From contig JAKCPI010001794.1 of the NCBI GenBank assembly GCA_023213315.1, positions 1-64,000 on the forward strand: DNA of 64,000 nucleotides. The letters are read 5' to 3'. Positions 23,701 to 35,700 of this stretch are shown one piece after another; position 1 is the stretch's first letter; each line of letters starts with the position of its first letter. Made by a program: the position numbers and the translations under genes. The notes beneath the pieces were generated by a model that was given only the letters and a program-made list of their open reading frames with translations, ran no database searches and was not told where the DNA came from. The stretch is from Euborellia annulipes. Lineage: Eukaryota; Arthropoda; Insecta; Dermaptera; Anisolabididae.

Positions 23701-26700
23701 CTTTACTGATGTACTTTTTCAGTTTTTTTTCGATTTTATCAAAATTCGCTCCAACGTTTTTGATTAAAATTTAAAAATCAATTATTTTTTAGATGCTCTT
23801 TCAAATGTATATTCTCATTTTGCCATTGAAATCTTTTGAAGACCACTTTACTCTTGTACTTCATAGGAAAGATAGGAGAAATGGTTGCCTTATAAATATT
23901 TTCCCATACTTATAAATTTTACGTCTTGAATTCTAATATATCAGCCGAAACTAAATATATCTCGGCACGAAAAATCTGATGTGACAAGCCCAGTACACAA
24001 CTTTCGATTACCGAAGGTAAGAGAAAGTTGTGTGCTATGCAACAATCACACCAGAATTTTACTTTTTTATTGAATGCAAAGTGATTTTCTTAACACCGTG
24101 ACAATCACGGAAGAGTGACCTAATTAAGAAAATTTTAATAGATACGTAATTATTAAAGGACATCAAAATTCCTTGTGAGAAAATGTAGAATAGAATTCTA
24201 TATTTTATCATTTGATGTGAAAGAGAAGACTTTCAAGGAGCGTAGATGTTTATGCTTTGTTTATTTATTGTGAAAACAGTAGAACAACGTGTGTTGATAA
24301 GGAACCTGATAATAGGAAGAGAAGTGAGGAGAGAGAGAGAGATGAGATCCTGTTCTCCATGTAACTGGAGACGTTCAGTTCAAACGCCATTTATTACGTC
24401 GGAGTCCGTTTATCTAATAGACACGCCGCGTTTTACCATTTGATCGTTTAACAAGTCAAACGAGGAAACACGGCCTCGGTGCTTCCTGCCTTGTCGAGGA
24501 GAGTAAAAGAGAAGAGAGGCTTTTGCCAATGGCCAACCCAAATTACTTAGCCAATCCAACATTTGCACTTTGATACAATTTTTGAAATTACGAAAAGGCG
24601 ATTTCGAGTAATTAGATGCAACTTATTTATTTCAGTGCGAAGCAAAGATGTTTTCTTTTTAATTTCCGCTAAAAAAACTGTACATTAACGAAGTTATCAA
24701 AGTGTTTGCATCAAAGAAAGCAAAAAGAGAAACAAAAGTGAACCGGGGGGGGGGGGGGGGAGGCGAAAGGCTCCGAACCGGCATAGGTCTCCAAATAATT
24801 GTCTTTGAGAGGGCCCGGGCCCTCAACGCTCAGGAATAAACGGAAAAATTTAGATAAAAAAAAAAAAAATTAAAGAAAATTTGTCTTTGAGAGTCTCGGG
24901 GCCCTCAGCGCTCAGGAAAAAAAACAGAAAAATTTAGATAAAAAAAAAAATTTAATGAAAATTTGTCTTTGAGAGGCACTGGGGCCCTCAGCGCTCAGGA
25001 AAAAAAAAACAGAAAAATTTAGATAAAAAAAAAAAATTTAATGAAAATTTGTTTTTGAGAGGCTGGGGCCCTCAGCGCTCAGGAAAAAAACGGAAAAATT
25101 TAGATAAAAAAATTTAATGAAAATTTGTTTTTGAGAGGCGGGGCCCTCAGCGCTCAGGAAAAAAACGGAAAAATTTAGATAAAAAAAATATTTAATGAAA
25201 ATTTGTCTTTGAGAGGCTGGGGCCCTCAGCGCTCAGGAAAAAAACGGAAAAATTTAGATAAAAAAAAAATTTAATGAAAATTTGTCTTTGAGAGGCTTGG
25301 GGCCCTCAGCGCTCAGGAAAAAAAACGGAAAAATTTAGATAAAAAAAAAAATTTAATGAAAATTTGTCTTTGAGAGGCTGGGGCCCTCAGCGCTCAGGAA
25401 AAAAAACGGAAAAATTTAGATAAAAAAAAATATTTAATGAAAATTTGTCTTTGAGAGGCTCGGGGCCCTCAGCGCTCAGGAAAAAAACGGAAAAATTTAG
25501 ATAAAAAAAAAATATTTAATGAAAATTTGTCTTTGAGAGGCTCGGGGCCCTCAGCGCTCAGGAAAAAACGGAAAAATTTAGATAAAAAAAATTTTTATGA
25601 AAATTTGTCTTTGAGAGGTCCTCAGCGTTCAGGAAAAAAAAACAGAAAAATTTAGATAAAAAAATATTTAATGAAAATTTGTCTTTGAGAGGCTCGGGGC
25701 CCTCAGCGCTCAGGAAAAAACGGAAAAATTTAGATAAAAAAAAAATTTCATGAAAATTTGTCTTTGAACGAGAAAAATGAATGACTGAGATAAATAATTT
25801 GTTCCATGACTTTAAGAACACTCAGTTTTGCATCCTTTTTTTTTTCAAATCATACGAACCCCTCCCCCTGAAAATGCCTTATTTATTATTATAATGAAAT
25901 TAATTTAAATTCTAATCTCCAGTTGTTTAATATCTCTTTTTTATTGTATACATTTTAAAGCTCGTTTATATACATTTCAAATGAAGGATGAGAAAATTTA
26001 TTCTCTTGTCTGGGTTGTTTATGTCTCACAAGGGGAGGAGTGATAACCGACCAAAGATTCTTAAATTAGCATAGTGTGTTTATAAATGTCTAAAAGAAGA
26101 CTAGCTAAGATGAAAAGAAGGTGTCTGTAAGACAGGGTTGCGAAATTTCGCGCCAACCGAATAAAAATAGTAAAAAAAAAGAGCGAGAGAGGAACTGTGA
26201 ATGCGTCACACACGTCCTCAAAAACTGTTTTGACTCCCCCCCAATATGTGAAGGAGGAGTGAATAAATAACAGAGAAGAATCAACGAAAATAACATCAGA
26301 TGGATGGATGGTGAAGGTTGTTCAATAGAGTGGGGGAAATTAGGTCAATGGCGTGTGCGAGGGTTATGGGAATTTAATGAAAAAAAATTTCCTTTTTTTA
26401 TAAAGAATTTCATCTCCATTTTTAGTTGATTCTATTATATTTTTTATTTAATCATAAATTCCTATTTATTTTATCTTTTCAAACGAGATATGTAGCATAA
26501 ATGTCGAGTTGAATTATTAAAGAGAAATTTTGCATTCGTAGAATATTTTACCAAGTATTTTGCATACAATTAAATTTTTTTTTCTTTTTAGAGACTAAAG
26601 TGATTAAATCCAGAAAACAAATAGAAATGAATTAATTTGAATTTTTTTTTTTACTCTTCTATTTTTCTCATCCCTTTATACTTCTTTTTTCATCCCTCAT

Positions 26701-29700
26701 CGGATAAATTTTCCACAAGACCAAACCAGTTAAAAAATTGCTTTGTCCATTAATCTTACATTATACTAATCCGTCATCAGTTAGCTTTTTCATTAACATG
26801 GTACACTAGTTTTTTGTCATTTAACGTTTTTATTAAATATCGATGGCGTTCAACAGTCTTGTTTGCTGGGGGCCACCTATCCCGATTTTCAGCACCACTT
26901 GGCGTTGCTTAATTACATTAGTGGTTGTTTTCTATTCTTCTTGCCAGTAGGCAAATGAATATTATTTTTGTCAATCTCTTATGTTTTATACCACAACTGC
27001 GTTCTTCTGGTGGCAAAATAAAATTTATATTTAGGCTATTTAGTTCCTTTTTTTTCTTCTTTCATCCCTAATAAATTTTCCACAAAACTAAACCATTTCA
27101 TTAAAAAATTGATTTGTCGATTAATCATAGGATAGTGTCGGATCACTATTATATTATTATTATTATTATGTTTGGACCTAAGATCATAATTATTTGGACC
27201 CTGTTACACTAGTGTGTCAAGCGCCAAAAAAATTCAAAATATTGTTTCAAATTCTATAAATAATAATATTTTTTATGAAATAATATGTCCTAAAAAAATT
27301 TATAATTAATGTTACTTGCACAATTGACAAAAAAAAATTATATATAATCTAATCAAACTAAAGTAAATCAGAAAAACTTTAATGTTAATTTTCTCAAATC
27401 TCGGTACCTGGCGCTTGACACACTAATGCGTAACAAGGTCCATATAGAGTATGATCTAATAGTAAGAGGAAAGTCTATTTTGTTTTTCATTAAAGCGTTA
27501 ATGTTAGGTAGAAAAAATTTTTATTCACAATTAAATTCAATAATCTTAAAGTCAAGGGGCGCGGGTTCGGATCCCAGACAGTCCGATACCAAATGGTGTA
27601 AATAAATGTGCCGGAACCACCACATATATCGGAAATTAAAAATAATGACTATCGTTAAAGTTTTTATGGCCTAAGACTTAGAAAAAATTAAATTCAAAAA
27701 AATCGTAACATTACTCTATCAAGGATTGGTTAGGGGCGGAGAAGTTTAAATGAATATTTCAAATCATTTGTTAATATTTTTTCCATCTCAATATTAGGTT
27801 AAATTGGCTATTCTCAGTGAACTCGCTTAGGTCTTTTTTGATACTATACAACCTAGGGGTGAGATTATCTCCCACTTAGCTACCCCAGGAGGATGTTAAT
27901 GTTAGATAACTTGTACAGCAATCGGGTCTTAAGCCCGAGTTGTGTTGAATTTAAATAATAGACTATTATTAATAGTGTAGATTAGAGAACAAAGTATTTT
28001 TTTATTTTTTACTAAAATATGTTATGTTATACGGGGTATATATCTTTCAAAAAAAGACAAGGGCATCTCAGTCGAGTATTAGACAGGTTAGGGTATTAAA
28101 CCTAATAGTGTTATTTTATATTTCTCCCCAGGAATAGGGGAGAATGAGTAGAGGGTGTGTTACGAATTATTAAAAAACTATTAACTTTTTAGATTTTAAC
28201 TTTTTATAGGTCATCCATACATTAAACAATTATTTTTATTTCATATTAGTTTCCGAATATAATTCCTCAATATTTTTTTTTTTTTTATAAATAATAATCC
28301 AGCTCATGGTTTGAGATTTCACCTGCTCATTCTATTGGCGTGTAGCCAAAATATAATTGTATGCATTTATTTTTAATATTTTAATACAATTATATTCAGC
28401 TCTTCGTAGCCCTAAACTCTTCTACAATAAAAATGTTCTTATATCAAAAAATATATGCATATGAATATAATGCAAAAGAATGCAGATGCATTGAATAAAA
28501 AAAAAATTATTATTATAATTCATGCGTCGAATTGTCCGGAAATAATAAATTAAAAAGTAAAAATGAATAAACATCCAAGTGATAAATTTTGTGAGACAAT
28601 TTTTTTTCTCTAACACACCCTATTAGAATTTGAACATTCTTCTTTAGAAAATTGATTATTTTTTAGTCCCGAAATAGGAAACGCGATGGGTCATTAATTT
28701 ATATTTAACGTCATAATATTTTCGATCTGGTTGAAGCAAAATAATAGGTGTATCTGTTTATTGAGATCCAGTTTGCATTTCGAGGCGAATAGAATATTTT
28801 TGTATACTTGATCTCACGACGATTTCGCTAATATGTTTAAGTTCAAGATTGTATTCTTGATGAAATGATAAAGCTTCCTCGAAATCTCTTACACAACCGA
28901 TCAACAAAAATAAGCGTTCTTTGATAATTGCAAAAAATAAATAAATATCTGCCCCGAATTAGTTAGTAGTTGGCAAAAACTTTCATTTACATTCTAAGAA
29001 AAAACAATTTCAAACGCAACCAAAAAAAAAGAAGTGTAAGTTTCACTTGAAAGACAGATCACAATTATATTTAACTTTCGTAGTATAGAAGAAAAAAAAT
29101 CGGAGTTCTGGTTTATATTTATTAATACTCTACCACAAAATTCATTTATTAATATATCAGACATACTTTCTTTTTTTTTATATGCAAACATGCGGGTTAA
29201 AAAAGATCCCGCATCTTTATCGCATTGAAATAAAACACCTGTATGGGCTGGCAATTTTGCATATCAGGAAATAAGTTTTTATATTGAGCAAGAAAGAAAA
29301 TAAATGCTTGCAAATAATATTAAGCCCATGAACACTCTAAATCAGCGTTTTCCAAACTGTGAGGCGCGGACTAGTCTAAGGGGAGGCGCGAATATTGGCC
29401 ACCAAGATCAATTTTCCAAATGATTGCTAGTTTTATAAATAAAATAAAAGAATAAAATAATTTAGAAGATTCTGGGTCGGAGTTTTTAATTAAAATAATA
29501 AATATGAATAAATAAAAAAAATATTTTTATATAAATTTATATTTTTTAGTATTAAAATTTTTGTTTTTGTATTATTTTATTAAATGTGTGGAGGTGGGGG
29601 CGCCGTACGATTAAATTTTTTTAAGGGAGGCGTTGTAACATAAAGTTTGGAAACCACTGATTTGAAGTAAGACTCATTCTAGAAAATTATACTATGTGTA

Positions 29701-32700
29701 AAACCCAAAGGCGGATTCAGGGAAGTTTTTCAGGGTTTTAATTTTTTTCTGACTAGACGCGAAGCTCGCCGAAGGCGATAGCATTGTTAATTATTTTATT
29801 TATTAGGTTTGGATAAGGGGTTGAAAAATTGAAAAAAATGTTTTTTAAATTTATTTTAGCTAAATCGAAGCCAAAATAAATAGAAAACATTCAAAAAATA
29901 GCGTTGATTATTATTTTGATTAGGGTTGATGAAGGGTTGATTATTTCAAATTATTTGTTTCTATCATTGGAATATTCCAAATCACTTGTTGACATTTTTT
30001 TCCAGCTCTAAATATAGTTAGATTAGAGCAAAAGGTATTTTTTTACTTTTAATAAAAAGGGAATTGCTATGTTCATTTTTTTTTATTCCTATACAAAGAG
30101 AGAAGAGACAAGATTCTCGTTCAGTCTAGTGGGTGGCCGGACGGCAGGCGCGCGAGCTGCTTGCCTTGTCTCTTATTTAGTTGTGTGTGAATCAAAGTGA
30201 ATAATTAATATAGTGTAATCAAGTGTAACCCACCCTGATCTCACCGTCAACCAGCTCACCCTCTTGAGTGTCTTATTAAAGGTAATTATTATAATTATTA
30301 TGCATTTTGTCGTTGAAAAAAAAATGATAGAAACAAATAATTTGACTGCGAAAAACGATTCTTTTGAATGTGAAATTAAATATTTTGTATTTCACTAAGG
30401 GTAGAGGGAGAATATAAGCTGTTGAAAGGGGGAGGGAGAGTGTAGGTGTCATTGAAAAAAAAGAGAAATAAAAATTATTTCTTTATTTTTTATCTTTTTT
30501 TTTTTTTAAACACTCACACTTTTTTCTCATTCACACTCAACACTCACACACACATCCACACACTCTTTTCGACAACCCTGACCATATAAGACTTTATACA
30601 ATAACCGTTATTAATTAATAATATACATATTGGGGGTCCAGGCATTTCAATTTAAGCCATTTCGGACTGTCAGGGATCCGAACCCTCGACGTTCGGAAGA
30701 AGGTAGGCACGCTACCAACTACACCAAGCCTGAGGGCTTTTTTAAATCTTTTCTTAAGTCACCATTATTTACTATTATATTCTTTCTATATGGCCTATAT
30801 TTTTTTTAAAATCAAATTTACTTAATATACTTTTACACAGGGGTGGATTAAGGGTTGAAAATTAAAATAAAATAATTTCAAAATTAAATAAAAATTAAAA
30901 TAATAATTTATAAATGTATTCAAATTATTTTGAGAGTAATTTCACAGTGAAGGCTCGCATTTCCTTAAAGGGGGGGGAGATATTAAGGCATTAACCAGGG
31001 GGGTTAATGCTCCATCCCCTATAATGCAATGCACAAAGATATTAATGTTTTTTAATAATACTTTTACTAAAAAATAAGTGCATTCCGTTTGAGTTGAAAT
31101 TTATATTCAATATTTAGCAAATAGGATAGTGGGGTAGAAACATTTTAATGTCATTCTAAAATTTCTTATTACTGGGGCGGAATTAATTTTTGGGAATTTC
31201 GAAACTCTCTTAAACAGATAATAATAACACAGGGTAACTTAGGAACCCTTCGAACCCTTGCAGAATTTTGTTTGGAATTTTTTTCATTAGATAGAAAATT
31301 AAGATATGATTAGTCCACTTATAATTTTACTGGGGTGAGTTACCCCATCTTTTTGTATATAGAACTAATCTCAATTCGGATTTGAATTTTTACTTTCTCT
31401 TGAGCTAGGAGGTTGAAATTTTATATTTAAGTTAGGCACCTCCTTAGGGCGTGAAAATAAGATTTGAGAAAAATATTTTTCTTCAGGAATGAAAGTTAGA
31501 AGAAAACGCAACTAGAATTTTTTCTTTAAAAATATATTTTAACAGCTGACGTTTCGGCTTTGGTCAAAGCCATCCTCGGGGCACAATTCAATTATTATTG
31601 ATTATGATAAATCCGGGATTAATTTCCTTTTAATAAGCATTGAATGCCCGCTATAAATTTATAAAGTCAAATAGTCTTAATTAGAAAAAAATATTCCTTT
31701 TTATCTCACTATTATTCCAAGACTACACTCCTTGAAATAATCACAGCTTGACAGCAGAGGCGTCAGATGAAGGCCCCCCCCCCCCCGGGATAAATCCCTA
31801 GCCTCGAACTCGAACTCCGGGTCTCTAAGGGAGCTAGGCCCTCGGCGGCCCTCCCATGTCAGGCCCTCTAATTGAAACCTTATGTAGGCAATATAGGAAA
31901 ATTTTTAAAAGTAAATTAAAAACACTAGGTTATAAGTTTCAATTTTATGTACCTGGTCATCTCATACTGTGTATATATTTATTATATAAGAGTTGTTAAA
32001 CAATATATAAAATTTTTCGCCAGCTCCGTGGATGGTTCAAACACGGAACCGATACGTCAGCTGTGTGAATTAAACCTATTAAGAAATAACCTTGGCTGCA
32101 TCTCTCATTTCTACCCTCTTATTGTTATAAATTTCAAAGATTTAAAAATTATTATTTTTTAAACCTAATGTTTTTAATTTAATTTTTTAAATTTTCCTAT
32201 ATAGCCTACAGGGTTGACAGGGAAAACCGCCGAGAGCCTCCTAGACTGTGATTTAGCTCCCTTAGAGATCCCTGGACTGAGACCTCTCCCCTGCCTCCTT
32301 TCGGGGGTCCTGTTGTCAAGCTGAGATTATTTGAAGTAGTGTAGTCTTGTAATAATACTGATCTAAAAAGAATTTTATTTTCTAATTAATTTCATTTTGC
32401 TAAATTACATCCCTGAAGCCGGGAAGACCCTCCCTCTCTGTCAGTCCTAAATGAAGAGAGATTAAATTTAAAATATCTCTAGTTGATTTAATTTTTTAAA
32501 TTTTCCTTTAAGAACAGAGATACATATTCTTATTAGGACGAATTCGCACAAAAATATTTTTAATTTCACCTTTGAAAATACTCTACTTAATTAAAAAATA
32601 AAATCCTCTCTATGAATTTTACTTTCCCTTACCTATATATGTAATATATAGTAAGAAAGTATTGCGATCATGCCAAAAATTCCATGTCAAGATTTTTTTT

Positions 32701-35700
32701 TAAATTATTTCCATTGAATATCTACCCCTGGGTTTATTCTTTTCACGGTGATCATACATGCCATTTCGTTTCTCTATCTTACAGAATAGAATGTTTTGAT
32801 TTTACAAATAATCTAAACAATTCCGCTCTAATCAGCTCACATTTAATTTCATCATTTGCAACCAGATGTTGTGACAATTGATTCAATTAGCAAAACCCCC
32901 TCTACTCACTCCGATGTAGCCAAATTACACACAAAAAAAGGAAATTGATTATTTATTTTTTAGCAGGCATAAAATTAAATTAAATTACAACAAAACGCGA
33001 GATGACATATAAAAAAAAGAGCTAACACAAACATGGGCGTACCCAGGATCAAATCTAGGGGGGGGGGCATGGTCAGATCATGGTCGTCCAGGGGGAGCAG
33101 ATCATGGTCGTCCAGATTGTGACATAGCTATATTTTATATAGAGGGGAAAAGCCTTCGAATTAAAGGCCTAAAAACCCTCGAGTCCTAACAAAAAGAATC
33201 ATTCCCCTCCCAACCACCAATTTTGTTTCGTTTCATCACTTTATAAACATTTATTTTTTTTTTGTTGCTTCTAGGGGGGGGTACGCCCATGAACACAAAT
33301 GTCATGAGACTTTCCTATAACATTGGAAATAAAAAAATTAGAATTGGGAGAAAAAATACAAAATTTTTCTTTTTGATATTTTGTTAAAAAGAGTTTTTGT
33401 TCTTTTGGATTTTGTAATTTTTTTTTTTTAATACACTTTCCTCCCCCCCCCCCCCCACACACACAGTCTTTTCGGCAACTCAAGCCATTAAGTCTTTAAC
33501 GATCACACGTATTTTGTTAATTGGGGTTGTATATTTGGGGTCCAGGCATATTTATTTAAGCTTGAATAAAATCATTGATTGCCTGGGATCTGACCCGCGA
33601 CTCTTTGTATAGAAGGCCAGCACGCTAACCACTAACCACTACACCAAGGCCCGAGGGCGTTTTTGTGTTAATAATTAAGAAGACAAGAGAAACTCGATTA
33701 TCCGAATTTGTTAGGGTAATCACATTCAAATTTAAAAAATATTCAAATCCAAAAATAAATAAGTAATGGAGAAAAAATTACTTTACACATGGAGATAATA
33801 GAATTTCTACTTTAAATTTTTTCAAGGGTTTTATTATTTCATAATATCCTCTTGGCACATTTCGTTCTATTTTTTTTTTTTTATTCGTCATTCTCATTCA
33901 TGTTACTTTTTAAAAATAACTCTCCATGGCAAATATTTACGTTTAAATATAAATTTCAAAAATATTAATAATAATAATAATAATAACTCACTTAGATTGG
34001 TTTGTTTCTTGTAACTCATTTACTATAACAAGTATTGACATTCTCATTAGATAAATTCCAATCTAATTGATTGAGTTATTGAAATGTCTCCTCTTTCTTT
34101 TTTTTTGCTCCATTTGTAAATTGAGATTTTCGACTTAAATGATTTCATCTCAGCGACATTTTTTTTAACTTAATGGTTTCCGATTATAAAAAAAAAAATT
34201 GAAAAAACATCTTCCAATCTCCTTTGCCTTTTTTTTAAAGGATATCTTACTTGTTCTAAGACTATTTTTGTCGTACATTCTTATATAACGTTATACATAT
34301 TGACGAATGTCATAGAAAATTAAAATATTTTTACATTTTCATACAATGAGTTTTTTTTGCATTTGAATATTTAAGCAATAAGAGAGAGGGTAGATATAAT
34401 TGACTAATCCATATATTCGATATAATTCGCTAAAATCGGTCTTTCTTTCTGTTACAGCGTGACGCTCTGTTAGAATTTCGAAATGAAATTTTATACTGTA
34501 TGTAAATAAATTGATTTGTGTGCTGGATATTTGAGGATTGAAGTAGGGAGGAATAAAATCAGCGTTTTTGTTTTGTTGAACCCCTTTATACTTTAATCTA
34601 GGCAGACGTTTCGGTAACCATAGCGGTTGCCATCTTCAGTGTCAATGAAAGTTTTTAAGATGTTCCTGTCATATATAATATATAATAGAATAATAGAGTA
34701 ATGCTTAGGAAATATCACCACTTGCCGAGCGCCGGACTGATGCTTCCTAATTATTATTTTATTTATTATATATGACAGGGACACCTTAAAAACTTTCATT
34801 GGCACCGAAGATGGCATCTGTTATGGTTGAAACGCCTTATTGTTAAAAATTGAGCACATGGGCTTCGTGTCTGGCCGTTCTACGCCAGTATATCTGGCGA
34901 AAATTGCTCATTGTGGCTAAAACTCGCGCCTCCCCTTAGATTGCTAATTCACAATCCCTTTCGGAGTTAATTGAATTCCATTTTATTTTTTTCAAACAAA
35001 GCTCTATCTTCTTGAAATAAATTTAGCCACATGGGTCGAGATGTGAACCCCTGGTCTAGCACAATAGGCAATTCTACCACTGTGTTACGACTCAGGGACT
35101 TCGTTCCGAAATTTCTATAATTTCTCCATATGATGAAGATATTAAAGTCTATTATAGTTGAAAAAGATCTTTAGATAGAAAGGGAAAGTGAGTGTCCACT
35201 TCACCCAAAAATGGTTGACTTTTGCATTTTTTGACGCCAAAGTAGAATTATTATCAGATTAATTCATCTCTGAAGATTTTTTTTTTTTTTTAATTGAAGA
35301 GAAAATAATTAATTCTTTTTGTATTATAAATTTTTCGATAGGTTTTTTTTTTTTTTTTGGTATTCTAGTAAATGGATTTAGATTAGGAAGGGCAAACAAA
35401 TTGAATATTCAACTAGCCTCGCGTTGAACATTTTTTCGATTGCGTTTCCTTTTTTAAAATATCCTCCTTAGAGAGAGAGAGGAGGCTAATGAAAAATAAG
35501 TTCATTTAAAGTAGAGATGAACTCACAACTAACTGACTTCATTAAATCCGACATCATTTTTCAGGCAAAGTTTCCTTAAAAAAAAAAATCCTCTTAAAAG
35601 AACCAAAGAGAAAAGTTTTTTTTTTCATTCGTATCAAACTTTATCCTACCGGAAATAGATTAGAAAACAAAGCCAATCAATCTCTATAATTATAACATTT

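Noticed and set aside
24803..25772. Regularly spaced repeats as a CRISPR array
   Set aside because: The whole unit is repeated, with no unique spacers, and the context is a eukaryotic intron.
25558..25821. Minus-strand reading frame over the tandem array
   Set aside because: It only reads the repeat unit; stops are avoided because the poly-A runs give phenylalanine codons.
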